From: a virus
Virus record (IMG/VR): IMGVR_UViG_3300034061_001913
Location: 1-64,000 of that record
DNA: 64,000 nt
Reading direction: 5' to 3' (one strand)
Positions 29,856-37,068 of the stretch are shown one piece after another (positions within the stretch are counted from its first letter, which is position 1; every line of letters begins with the position of its first letter). Position numbers and translations under genes: made by a program. Below the pieces are notes generated by a model. It was not told the origin of the DNA, searched no databases, and saw only the letters and a list, made by a program, of their open reading frames with translations.

Positions 29856-30315
29856 TAGAATTTACATACCGGGAACTCTTGTTAAAAAGATAGACGGTAC
29901 TATACAACTCGATGGAGACCGTGATTTAATGCAAAGTTATTTCACGGAACTCCTTCGGGGAGATAACTACTGTGATGTAGAGATTTGTTTTATTAGAAAC
30001 GAAGACAAGAAGAGTAATCCACAGCTGCGTTATTTCTTTGGTATTGTTCTTCCTATCATTAAGCAAGCATTTGAAGAAATGCAAGGTGAGAGCTATTCTA
30101 AAGATGAGGTAGTTAACTTGCTTAAGGATATGTACTTTTATGAAGAAAAGTATTCTCCTATTAGCCAAGACACTATCAAAGTACCTATGAGTTTAGAGCA
30201 TGCTAAAAAAGCAGAGTTGGCTAAATTTATAGAGAAGTGTGTTACTTTTGCAACAGAGATACTTAATGTAAGTATCCCAGACTCCGCTAATTACATTAAG
30301 AAAGATGGCTTTTGA
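29848..30315 (+). CDS. hypothetical phage protein (possible recombination-associated family)
   Basis: The 155-residue protein contains P-Q-L-R-Y-F-F-G-I-V-L-P-I-I near 55, an E-V-V-N-L-L-K-D-M-Y-F helix near 90, and a final helical segment ending I-P-D-S-A-N-Y. The order resembles small proteins encoded near recombination genes in Bacteroidetes phages, loosely like NinB. No catalytic residue can be named. The gene directly precedes the DUF5664 and exonuclease genes with overlaps, so it is probably cotranscribed with them. Confidence 0.55.
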   Translation: MINRIYIPGTLVKKIDGTIQLDGDRDLMQSYFTELLRGDNYCDVEICFIRNEDKKSNPQLRYFFGIVLPIIKQAFEEMQGESYSKDEVVNLLKDMYFYEEKYSPISQDTIKVPMSLEHAKKAELAKFIEKCVTFATEILNVSIPDSANYIKKDGF

Positions 30316-30709
30316 AGATTCACCTAAAACTACAACTAAAAAGATTATAACTCCTATGATTCCTAGGACTCCTATGACTCCTAAAAACAATGCTTTAAAA
30401 TTTGATGACGGTAAGCTTCCTTACTTTACAGTCTTGACTACTCAGTTTCCTCTTGCGGTTAAAGAAGTAGTAAGAAGAAGTCTAGAAGGCCACATCAAGT
30501 ATGAAAAGCCTGGAGAATGGGACAATTGGTTTAAAGTAGCAGAAGAGAGAGGTGTCTTGGCTTACAATAATGCTTTAATGAGACACTTATTCCAAGACGG
30601 AGAGGATACAGAACTACAGCATGATGCAGCAGTTGCTTGGAATGCTCTAGCTAAACTAGAGTACAAACTAAGAAAAGGTATGTATCCAGAATTAAACAAA
30701 GAAAAATGA
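30305..30709 (+). CDS. DUF5664 (MazZ-type) nucleotide pyrophosphohydrolase-like protein
   Basis: The 134-residue protein has a Pro/Thr-rich head, then K-F-D-D-G-K-L-P-Y (32-40), H-I-K-Y-E-K-P-G-E-W-D-N-W (63-75) and R-H-L-F-Q-D-G-E-D-T-E-L-Q-H-D-A-A-V-A-W-N-A-L (93-115). This is the signature of the DUF5664 family, whose MazZ members hydrolyse dATP/dGTP-type nucleotides in phages with modified purines. No purine-modifying enzyme is seen in the window, so the substrate is unknown. Acidic residues of the last block would bind metal. Confidence 0.7.
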   Translation: MAFEDSPKTTTKKIITPMIPRTPMTPKNNALKFDDGKLPYFTVLTTQFPLAVKEVVRRSLEGHIKYEKPGEWDNWFKVAEERGVLAYNNALMRHLFQDGEDTELQHDAAVAWNALAKLEYKLRKGMYPELNKEK

Positions 30710-31695
30710 TTATAGATAACACTTATTTAGAAAACAAGGCTTTAAACCAAAGCCTATTAAAAAAGATACTAATACACCCTTCTTTATTCCTTAAGAGATT
30801 ACAAGAACAAGAAGGGCAAGAATTACTAGATGACGAAGAGCCTAGTGAGAATATAATGATAGGAGATGCTTGCGATCTTATCTTAACCCAAGGAGAGTTT
30901 GTATTCCACGATCAATTTGTAGTTACCGATATAGTTAAGCCTAGTGGACAAGTAGGTGACTATGCTTGGTATTTATTCATTACCGGTAGCGAAGAGCTAG
31001 CTTATCAAAAAACAGGAGCCAAGATTACTCACCTAGCTTTAAAAGCTAAATTTGACAAAGACGGAAAAGACTATTATGAAGCTTTATGTAACAACAAAGA
31101 CAAAAAGATTATAACTACTGAACAGTTTAACAAAATCCAAACAGTGGTAGAGAGTCTTCGTTATAATGAGTTTGTAAAACACTACTTTACTAATACTCCG
31201 AATTGTGAAAACTTCTACCAAGTAGAACTTAGTTTTAACTATGATGGAGAAGAGTGCAAAGGTTTGATGGATTTAATCCATATAAACCATAGCCAGAAAC
31301 GTATAATCCCCGTAGATTTAAAAGTAACAGAGAGTCCTACTGATAGCTGGGAATGGATATTCTGGAAGATGGGATACTACTTTCAATCGGCTTTTTACAG
31401 TAAAGGTTTAGAGCTTAATCCTCCTAGTCAAATTAAATCCTTATTAAAAGAAGGATACACACTAGAAAACTTTTCTTTTGTGGTTGAGTCTTTCAGGTAT
31501 CCTGGAAGTCCTCAAGAATATATCTGTTCTGACAGCATCTTACAATTAGGAGAGCTTGGAGGCAAGAAAGATAACCGACATTACTTTGGGTTCCAAGAAG
31601 CTATCAAAAGATATAAGTGGCATACAGAAACTAATATATGGCACTATCCTATGGAAGTTTACATTAACAAAGGAAGAAAAATATTAGATATATGA
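30706..31695 (+). CDS. PD-(D/E)XK exonuclease (RecE/exonuclease VIII-like)
   Basis: The 329-residue protein has an N-terminal L-N-Q-S-L-L-K-K-I-L...H-P-S-L-F segment, I-G-D-A-C-D-L-I-L near 52 and the nuclease core G-L-M-D-L (Asp189) followed by P-V-D-L-K-V-T (Asp204, Lys206). After it comes a helix with M-G-Y-Y-F-Q-S-A-F-Y. This order matches RecE/exonuclease VIII-like PD-(D/E)XK exonucleases that resect double-stranded DNA ends for recombination. It would cooperate with the Sak4-like ATPase and SSB-like protein encoded upstream. Confidence 0.8.
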   Translation: MIIDNTYLENKALNQSLLKKILIHPSLFLKRLQEQEGQELLDDEEPSENIMIGDACDLILTQGEFVFHDQFVVTDIVKPSGQVGDYAWYLFITGSEELAYQKTGAKITHLALKAKFDKDGKDYYEALCNNKDKKIITTEQFNKIQTVVESLRYNEFVKHYFTNTPNCENFYQVELSFNYDGEECKGLMDLIHINHSQKRIIPVDLKVTESPTDSWEWIFWKMGYYFQSAFYSKGLELNPPSQIKSLLKEGYTLENFSFVVESFRYPGSPQEYICSDSILQLGELGGKKDNRHYFGFQEAIKRYKWHTETNIWHYPMEVYINKGRKILDI

Positions 31696-32150
31696 GCTTT
31701 AACAAGACAACTCTTATTCTGCACTCTTTGATTTTTGAGAAAGGAAGTCTTAACTTGTTAAAGAAAGTAGGTCTACATAATATATACTTAGATGACCATG
31801 GTTCAAGAAAGAAATACAGAAACTGTATATTCTTTTTGTTTAATATTAATGTAGACTTTGTTATTAAGTCTGATAAGCACGGCCTTAATATAATAGCGTT
31901 CTTAGATAGTATAGCTAGCTTTAGTTCTTATCACGACTATTACGAGACAGAGGACGGCTGGATGTTTGTATTTAGATACAATACAGTGTTTAAGCCTGAT
32001 ATAAAGGCTTTTAGGGAGAGTAAGTTCTCTGAACTCTCTACTGTCTTTAAGGAAGCAGTTTGTCCAAACGCAGAAGAAATATTAAAGGAATCTTCTAAGG
32101 TGAATTTAGAAGAAGAGATTTATAGATATAATAAAAAGGGGAGTTTTTAA
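31692..32150 (+). CDS. hypothetical protein at end of the plus-strand operon
   Basis: The 152-residue protein overlaps the exonuclease gene by four bases (ATGA) and its stop lies within a bidirectional terminator. The sequence is of mixed alpha/beta type (N-C-I-F-F-L-F-N-I-N-V-D-F-V-I, D-G-W-M-F-V-F-R-Y) with a charged helical tail. No family recognised. Confidence 0.6.
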   Translation: MSFNKTTLILHSLIFEKGSLNLLKKVGLHNIYLDDHGSRKKYRNCIFFLFNINVDFVIKSDKHGLNIIAFLDSIASFSSYHDYYETEDGWMFVFRYNTVFKPDIKAFRESKFSELSTVFKEAVCPNAEEILKESSKVNLEEEIYRYNKKGSF

Positions 32151-32160
32151 CTCTCCTTTT
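32134..32160. terminator. bidirectional terminator between convergent operons
   Basis: Bases 32134-32145 pair with 32149-32160 (12 pairs, one G-T) with a 3-nt loop. A runs on one side and T runs on the other allow it to work in both directions. The stops of the plus gene (32150) and the minus holin gene (32147) lie inside it. Confidence 0.85.
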
Positions 32161-32575
32161 CTTCTCTTTTTTGTATTTTATGAGTGTCTATCTTTTCTAG
32201 AATTATAGTGAGAAGTTCGTTCTCAATCAATCCTGCTCTCTTTGCGTTCTTCAAAGCAGAGATAAGCTGGAAAAGAATGAATGGAGCACACACAGTTTCG
32301 CTAAGCCAAGATGTTCCGGGGAAACCTTTTTCTATCAAAAGCACTCCGGTTAGGATTAGAATCCAAACAAACAAAGTAGTTAATACTTTAACTGCTTTCT
32401 TAGTTTGGAAACCTTCTGTTTTAGATCCAGCCCAAATTCCAAAGAAGCCATCAATCATAATCACGGAAACAACAGCTAGGTACTGTTCAGCATTATCTGC
32501 ACCAAGTTTAAAAAAGTAAGTACCTATTAAGGCAAAGAATGTAGTAACCATGTATAATAGTGAAGTAGTTTTCAT
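32147..32575 (-). CDS. phage holin
   Basis: The 142-residue protein has three likely membrane helices (about 5-22, 34-50 and 65-85) followed by a partly hydrophobic segment and a charged C-terminal tail (H-K-I-Q-K-R-E-E-K). The pattern M-I-D-G-F-F-G-I-W between helices resembles the phage_holin_4 group, which shows M-x-x-D-x-x-x-G and a positively charged tail. Holins open the inner membrane for the endolysin at lysis. The gene is not beside the endolysin (39 kb) but shares the minus-strand late region. Confidence 0.7.
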   Translation of the reverse strand: MKTTSLLYMVTTFFALIGTYFFKLGADNAEQYLAVVSVIMIDGFFGIWAGSKTEGFQTKKAVKVLTTLFVWILILTGVLLIEKGFPGTSWLSETVCAPFILFQLISALKNAKRAGLIENELLTIILEKIDTHKIQKREEKES

Positions 32576-32590
32576 TTTTAAATTAATAGT

Positions 32591-32884
32591 TTAGATTTCT
32601 CCTTCTGAAACAAGTTTAAGAACGTAATACTCAACCAAGTCTGCAACGTTTTCAGCAACAGTCTTTGTTGGGTCTCCCATTGTGCTTTCTAAGTCAGCAG
32701 TGTCTAGTGGCCCACTAACAACATTAAAGTGAAGTTCTTGAATATCTGAAATTGGGTTTCCGTTTGAATCTACGCAGTATTTAAAACCGATAAGCTGATA
32801 GCCTATTTCTGGAGTAATTAATTTACATTTTACTTTTTGGTTATAACCGTGTCTAGTTTGATTTATGCTAATAATATATTTCAT
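32591..32884 (-). CDS. hypothetical protein of fibre operon
   Basis: The 97-residue protein (I-S-I-N-Q-T-R-H-G-Y-N-Q-K-V-K-C-K-L) is beta-rich with an acidic C-terminus. It lies between the fibre-like and holin genes with short gaps, so it is probably cotranscribed. A role as a small tail or assembly protein is a guess. Confidence 0.6.
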   Translation of the reverse strand: MKYIISINQTRHGYNQKVKCKLITPEIGYQLIGFKYCVDSNGNPISDIQELHFNVVSGPLDTADLESTMGDPTKTVAENVADLVEYYVLKLVSEGEI

Positions 32885-32899
32885 GATTTATTTTTAATT

Positions 32900-33946
32900 T
32901 TAGTATTTAACTTGTGTTAATTCAACAGTTGCAACTACTCTAAAAGTAGTAGTAGTACCTGCAGTTGAAGGAGGAGTAAACTGAACTCTTAAAGCTTCGT
33001 TAGTATCGTCTGCAGTAATAGTCACTACAGAGGTACTCATAGTTGCATCTGCTTGTGCTGTTCCAATAGTTTGAACAGAGCCAACAAGAGAAGTAGTTGT
33101 GTTAAGTCTCTTTATACCTGCATGTCTTTCAGTTACATAAGATGCTCCAACAACAGTTGTTCCGTTACCAGTTGCAGTACAAATAGCTACAAGTTGAATT
33201 CTTACCATCCATAGTGTATTTGTTGCAGGAAGAATTGCTTGTATACTTGAACCGTCAAGAAACAAATCAGCAATTGCGGTTCCGGTAATAGCTCTACGCA
33301 TTTGAATAGTTCCCATTTGAGCATCAGCAAGTGCAGAAAACTGACCTGCTGAGTATGCTTGCATTGCATAAAGAGTAGCGTTTGCTTGTCTACCCCCAAC
33401 TATAGAACCAAAACTTGCATTTATTTGATTTAAATAACCACCTGTTAAAGTAGCCCAATCTCCATTTAAATAGTTTGATTCTCCAGCACCTATAAATGCG
33501 TTTGCACCTGATTGTATATTATTTGAAGTACCACCCCCTATAAAAGAATATGTACCCCCATTAGTGTTATCATATCCGCCACAGATTACAAATCCGTTAT
33601 TAAAACCGTAGTTAGAAAATCCTGAGCCTATAAATGACCAAACACCTCCTGCTTGATTATCTTGACCACCTCCAATAACTGAGTAGTTTCCACCTGCTAC
33701 CATAGCTGCAGTAGAACGAGCTCTTTGAAGGTCTACTGCATATTGACCACGAGAGTTACCACCAGCAGCAGTTGCGTCAGGTATAGTACAAACTAAAGCA
33801 CCAGTACCTTTTGGTCTTATTGCAGCGTTTACATTAGTAGCACTTACTTTAGGAGTAAATGAAACTGTATCTTGAGTAGTAGTAGAGGAGGCTTCTATCC
33901 AAAATTTAAGACCTCCACCTGTAAATGAAACTGTAGCGCAACTCAT
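32900..33946 (-). CDS. tail fibre with adhesin-head-like repeats
   Basis: The 348-residue protein contains a run of short Gly/Ser/Asn repeats at about 85-170 of the type (S/A)-x-I-G-G-G-x-x-N-x-x-x-G (for example S-V-I-G-G-G-Q-D-N and S-F-I-G-G-G-T-S-N). This is as in the left-handed beta-roll heads of trimeric autotransporter adhesins and some phage fibres. The N-terminus is Thr-rich and the C-terminal 150 residues are beta-rich. It probably forms a trimeric receptor-binding fibre on the virion. Confidence 0.72.
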   Translation of the reverse strand: MSCATVSFTGGGLKFWIEASSTTTQDTVSFTPKVSATNVNAAIRPKGTGALVCTIPDATAAGGNSRGQYAVDLQRARSTAAMVAGGNYSVIGGGQDNQAGGVWSFIGSGFSNYGFNNGFVICGGYDNTNGGTYSFIGGGTSNNIQSGANAFIGAGESNYLNGDWATLTGGYLNQINASFGSIVGGRQANATLYAMQAYSAGQFSALADAQMGTIQMRRAITGTAIADLFLDGSSIQAILPATNTLWMVRIQLVAICTATGNGTTVVGASYVTERHAGIKRLNTTTSLVGSVQTIGTAQADATMSTSVVTITADDTNEALRVQFTPPSTAGTTTTFRVVATVELTQVKY

Positions 33947-33948
33947 AA

Positions 33949-34299
33949 TTAATAAATGTAAATTAGTTTAACTGTACCACCAACTGCAGTAATTGTAAGA
34001 GTCTGTGTGTTGGTAGTTGAAAAGCTTAGATTCCCGTTAGTCTCAAAGGTGTTAGTACTTGTTCCGTTTGCTACTTGAATAGTAGCACCAGATCCTAGTT
34101 CCCAAGCAAAGCTATGTACTGTACCTGGAGTAAATACTTGAGTTCCAGCAGCAGCTATGGAGACGCTATCCATCTCATTGTATGTAACTAAGGGAGCAAT
34201 GTTTGTGTTTATGCAGCATAGTTGCTCGTGGATAGCTCTTAGCTTTTTGTTTGACTCGTTAATCCCATCTGTAGGGTTAGTCATCTTTTTATTTTGCAT
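33949..34299 (-). CDS. small tail/fibre protein sharing an N-terminal anchor
   Basis: The 116-residue protein begins K-K-M-T-N-P-T-D-G-I-N-E-S-N-K-K-L-R-A-I-H-E and has Q-L-C-C shortly after. This opening is shared with the 442-residue protein encoded just upstream (K-K-M-T-N-P-T-D-G-I-N-Q-S-N-K-Q-L-Q-A-I-E...Q-L-C-C). The rest is a beta-rich domain rich in Thr and Gly. The shared block probably anchors both to the same tail component. Confidence 0.68.
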   Translation of the reverse strand: MQNKKMTNPTDGINESNKKLRAIHEQLCCINTNIAPLVTYNEMDSVSIAAAGTQVFTPGTVHSFAWELGSGATIQVANGTSTNTFETNGNLSFSTTNTQTLTITAVGGTVKLIYIY

Positions 34300-34334
34300 T
34301 TCTATACAATTTTAATATTTTACATTAATTTAAA

Positions 34335-35663
34335 TTATCGGCTTATTTCTTCCCAGTCCATTGATGCGAGAACATTACCACCCCCACCTCCAGCATCAGA
34401 AGCAACTAAAATAGTAAGTTCAAAAGGAGTTGATGTGAATGAATTTCTTTCAAGCTGTGTTTTAAATAGTGCTTCTTTAAGAATATCAACTTGGGTTGAT
34501 CCTTGGTTTGATACACCAAAAAATCCACTTGCAAGTATTCTACCTCCTGTAAATGAAGTTCCTGTTATATTATACTGAACAGAAGAACCACCAGGAGCAT
34601 CAACCCAACTACCTGCTGCAGTAGTTCCTGATGCTACAACTTGCCAGTTATAATGACCTGATGTAGTTGCTATTACAGAAATTGCTGTGCATATTACTAT
34701 AGCATCTAATCTATTAGGCGATGTTTTAAGACGTAAACTTACTACGGGGTAAAATGTTCCAGCTACGGATAAGTTCTTTGGAGTAGTTACAGGAATACCA
34801 ACCGCTTGTTGCAATCCATTAAGTTGATACCCTCCTTCAGACAGTACAGTAGAACATATTTGTTTTAATGTACTTGCTCCACTTGTAGCTCCTGTGTTTG
34901 TTATTTCATATCTAAGTGGTAATGAAGCTGTAGTTATATATGTAGAAGTAATAATGTTAGCATGATGAAACTTATGGCAAACATAAAAGTTGCCATCTAT
35001 AACAAAACCTATCCTAACTGTTCCTACTCCTAACCACTCTAAATCCATAAACAGAATCTGAGCCTTTGTTAAATTAAGGGTTATTCCACTAGGTCCTGAA
35101 CCATCCATAGGATCCACATTCCAACTTGCTTGAGCAACTGGAGTGTCCACTAATGAACCTGAAACAGAACTTCTTTCAACAAAACTCACTGTGTTGTTGT
35201 TTAGTTCTAAATAATACCCATTAGCTGCTCCATAATACCCAACTCTTTGTCTAAGACCTGTTTTAGCAGCAGACAGTACAAAAGTATTTAAAATAAGAAG
35301 AGATTTACCCGGTTGATAAGCAAACACTTTAGTAGTTTCTCTTAATACGGAAGAACCAGAGGCTGCTGTAACATTTAAGTCAACAAGTCCTTGGCTAGAA
35401 TTAAACACAGCAGTACCACTAGTAGCAGTTGATGTTGACCAAAGTCCGTTATCTGCAAATCTATGACTAGAATCAAATAATGTAAAAGGAGAAGATGTTC
35501 TTAATCTGCCAAAAGAATCTAACTGAGAAGTACCGGCTAAGATAACAGATGCTCCAGTATTTAAGGTAGCATTGGCACAACAGAGTTGTTGTTCTATTGC
35601 TTGTAATTGTTTATTACTTTGGTTAATCCCGTCTGTAGGATTTGTCATCTTCTTATAAGTCAT
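34335..35663 (-). CDS. fibre/tail-tip protein with shared N-terminal anchor
   Basis: The 442-residue protein opens with the K-M-T-N-P-T-D-G-I-N...Q-L-C-C block also present in the next gene. It then has a Ser/Thr/Gly-rich beta body (for example F-V-E-R-S-S-V-S-G-S-L and Y-H-H-type segments), typical of virion surface proteins. It is the first gene of the operon, with its own promoter at 35708-35737 and a short leader containing a GAAA-capped hairpin. Likely a receptor-binding or tail-tip protein; specificity unknown. Confidence 0.65.
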   Translation of the reverse strand: MTYKKMTNPTDGINQSNKQLQAIEQQLCCANATLNTGASVILAGTSQLDSFGRLRTSSPFTLFDSSHRFADNGLWSTSTATSGTAVFNSSQGLVDLNVTAASGSSVLRETTKVFAYQPGKSLLILNTFVLSAAKTGLRQRVGYYGAANGYYLELNNNTVSFVERSSVSGSLVDTPVAQASWNVDPMDGSGPSGITLNLTKAQILFMDLEWLGVGTVRIGFVIDGNFYVCHKFHHANIITSTYITTASLPLRYEITNTGATSGASTLKQICSTVLSEGGYQLNGLQQAVGIPVTTPKNLSVAGTFYPVVSLRLKTSPNRLDAIVICTAISVIATTSGHYNWQVVASGTTAAGSWVDAPGGSSVQYNITGTSFTGGRILASGFFGVSNQGSTQVDILKEALFKTQLERNSFTSTPFELTILVASDAGGGGGNVLASMDWEEISR

Positions 35664-35707
35664 AACTATACGGATTAGAAAATCCCGTCCTTTCGGACCA
35701 ATAACTT

Positions 35708-35737
35708 CAAATATAAACTTTTTTTAAAATTTGTCAA
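35708..35737 (-). promoter_or_regulatory. Bacteroidetes-type promoter for the fibre operon
   Basis: On the minus strand TTG (35737-35735), 19 nt, then TATATTTG (35715-35708). The predicted leader of about 40 bases includes a small hairpin GTCC-GAAA-GGAC before ATG 35663. Confidence 0.75.
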
Positions 35738-35738
35738 C

Positions 35739-35767
35739 AAAAAAAATCCCACTGGTTAGGTGGGATT
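35739..35767 (-). terminator. intrinsic terminator, minus strand
   Basis: On the minus strand an 8-bp stem (35767-35760 with 35752-35745, 7-nt loop) is followed by eight T (A run at 35739-35746). It ends the transcript of the gene at 35824-36090 just before the fibre promoter. Confidence 0.85.
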
Positions 35768-35823
35768 AAATGGAAATTAAAAACAAGTAACGGGTTATCG
35801 AAAGATTATAGCGGTTTTATTGG

Positions 35824-36090
35824 TTACTCAGGATCGTTTTTAAGAACTGTAAAGTCTTCTGTAGACTCTGAAGGAAATTCTCCTTTAATAGCAATTCCTT
35901 CGTCCAACATTCTTTTTAGAATGTCTTGACTAACTTGTACTGCAGGGAAAAACAACTCTTGATAGTCCTTAATACTAAGTTGATTTAGAGGAATCTCAAA
36001 CATAGATACAAGTCTTGCTAGAAATTCAAACTCTCTACCAGTTACTTTAATCTTTGCTTCGGGAGACCATGATATTTTTTCTTGTTCCAT
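35824..36090 (-). CDS. small hypothetical protein under divergent promoter
   Basis: The 88-residue protein (K-V-T-G-R-E-F-E-F-L-A-R-L-V-S-M-F) is helical in the N-terminal half and acidic at the C-terminus. It is the only gene on a short transcript between the divergent promoter at 36108-36142 and the terminator at 35739. Function unknown. Confidence 0.65.
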   Translation of the reverse strand: MEQEKISWSPEAKIKVTGREFEFLARLVSMFEIPLNQLSIKDYQELFFPAVQVSQDILKRMLDEGIAIKGEFPSESTEDFTVLKNDPE

Positions 36091-36107
36091 AAAAATTTGT
36101 TATGTTG

Positions 36108-36142
36108 TTTGCAAATATAGTGCCGTGGTTTTATATTTGCAA
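36108..36142. promoter_or_regulatory. palindromic divergent promoter
   Basis: Plus strand: TTTG 36108-36111, 20 nt, TATATTTG 36132-36139. Minus strand: TTG within 36139-36142, 20 nt, TATATTTG reading 36119-36112. The -33 of each direction overlaps the -7 of the other, forming an 11-bp perfect inverted repeat (36109/36110-36120 with 36132-36142). It serves the GroES operon to the right and the small gene to the left. Confidence 0.8.
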
Positions 36143-36154
36143 GTATACATATAC

Positions 36155-36526
36155 ATGGAAAATAAAAATTTATTTTGGTATCACGAAGAGTTTGAAAGGG
36201 AAGTCGAGAAACGTATTCAACATGAAGACGAGATGGAATTTATTCCACAGAAAGAGAAAACACTAGTAGTTAAAGGTGCTTTTAACATAGAGCACATATC
36301 TGCATGTCGTATTGTTGAAGGCGGAAACATCGAAATCTATCTTAACCTAGCACACGATCAAATGATTCCAGACCCCAGCAAGCCTAAGTACAAAATGATT
36401 GACGGTCAAAAGCAGATTATCGGCTTTGAGCAAAAAGTATTTGTTATGCCAATGGGTGTCAGTTTGACAGTAGCAGAAGATAAGGAACGCTTTTTGAAAC
36501 TAACTGGAGGAGAACAACATGTTTAA
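36155..36526 (+). CDS. hypothetical protein cotranscribed with GroES-like gene
   Basis: The 123-residue protein starts at ATG 36155, about ten bases after the predicted transcription start. An in-frame GTG at 36125 lies within the promoter and is rejected. The sequence (K-T-L-V-V-K-G-A-F-N-I-E-H-I-S-A-C-R-I-V-E-G-G) is soluble and of mixed type. Its last bases overlap the GroES-like gene, so the two products are probably functionally linked. Confidence 0.65.
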   Translation: MENKNLFWYHEEFEREVEKRIQHEDEMEFIPQKEKTLVVKGAFNIEHISACRIVEGGNIEIYLNLAHDQMIPDPSKPKYKMIDGQKQIIGFEQKVFVMPMGVSLTVAEDKERFLKLTGGEQHV

Positions 36527-36770
36527 GCCATTAGGAAATAGAATCCTGGTTAAGCCAAATGAAAAAGAAGATATGGTTAATGGCTTATATATTCCGGACC
36601 AAATAAAAACCAATCCTCCACGAGGTGTCGTTGAGGCAGTTGGTCCAGAGTGTAAAGACTTGGAACCAGGACTCTTTGTTTACTATAGTGAGCATAGTGG
36701 TTCTCCTCTTAAATTAGATAAAGAAGAATATCTGATTATGAGAGAAACTGACATATTCGGAATTGAATAG
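36519..36770 (+). CDS. GroES-like co-chaperonin
   Basis: The 83-residue protein matches GroES: P-L-G-N-R-I-L-V-K-P near the N-terminus, a shortened mobile loop around residues 20-35 (M-V-N-G-L-Y-I-P-D), G-V-V-E-A-V-G-P in the middle and Y-L-I-M-R-E-T-D-I-F-G-I-E at the end. Phage co-chaperonins such as T4 gp31 retarget host GroEL to fold phage proteins, and here the very large virion proteins are plausible clients. It is about 12 residues shorter than bacterial GroES. Confidence 0.85.
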   Translation: MFKPLGNRILVKPNEKEDMVNGLYIPDQIKTNPPRGVVEAVGPECKDLEPGLFVYYSEHSGSPLKLDKEEYLIMRETDIFGIE

Positions 36771-36798
36771 TCATAACTGTTTTTCAAAAACCAATAAA

Positions 36799-36830
36799 AA
36801 AAGGGAGTTTATGACTCCCTTTTCTTTTTT
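36799..36830. terminator. bidirectional terminator
   Basis: Bases 36799-36808 pair with 36814-36823 around TTATG, flanked by an A run and by CTTTTTT. It separates the GroES operon from the convergent minus-strand gene ending at 36829. Confidence 0.85.
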
Positions 36831-37068
36831 ATAACGACAAAACTCTAGGGTTATCTAGAGGTACATTTGTTAACATAACTGTAAGACCATAGAGTTCAGT
36901 CCAAGTTTCTTTCATGTTTTTAGTATTGATTCCTATACTGTTTAGGATAGCATCGTAATGCTCACGATTTAAAAGCAGGTGAGTTGGTTTTTTACGAACT
37001 AACTCGCCAAGCTCATTGACATAAGTTTGGTTTTCTATTTCCATACACTGTTCTACTATATTAAACAT
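36829..37068 (-). CDS. small hypothetical protein
   Basis: The 79-residue protein (L-V-R-K-K-P-T-H-L-L-L-N-R-E-H-Y-D-A-I-L) overlaps the 3' end of the metallophosphoesterase gene by eight bases and ends at a terminator. Mixed alpha/beta, no family recognised; cotranscribed with the phosphoesterase. Confidence 0.62.
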   Translation of the reverse strand: MFNIVEQCMEIENQTYVNELGELVRKKPTHLLLNREHYDAILNSIGINTKNMKETWTELYGLTVMLTNVPLDNPRVLSL

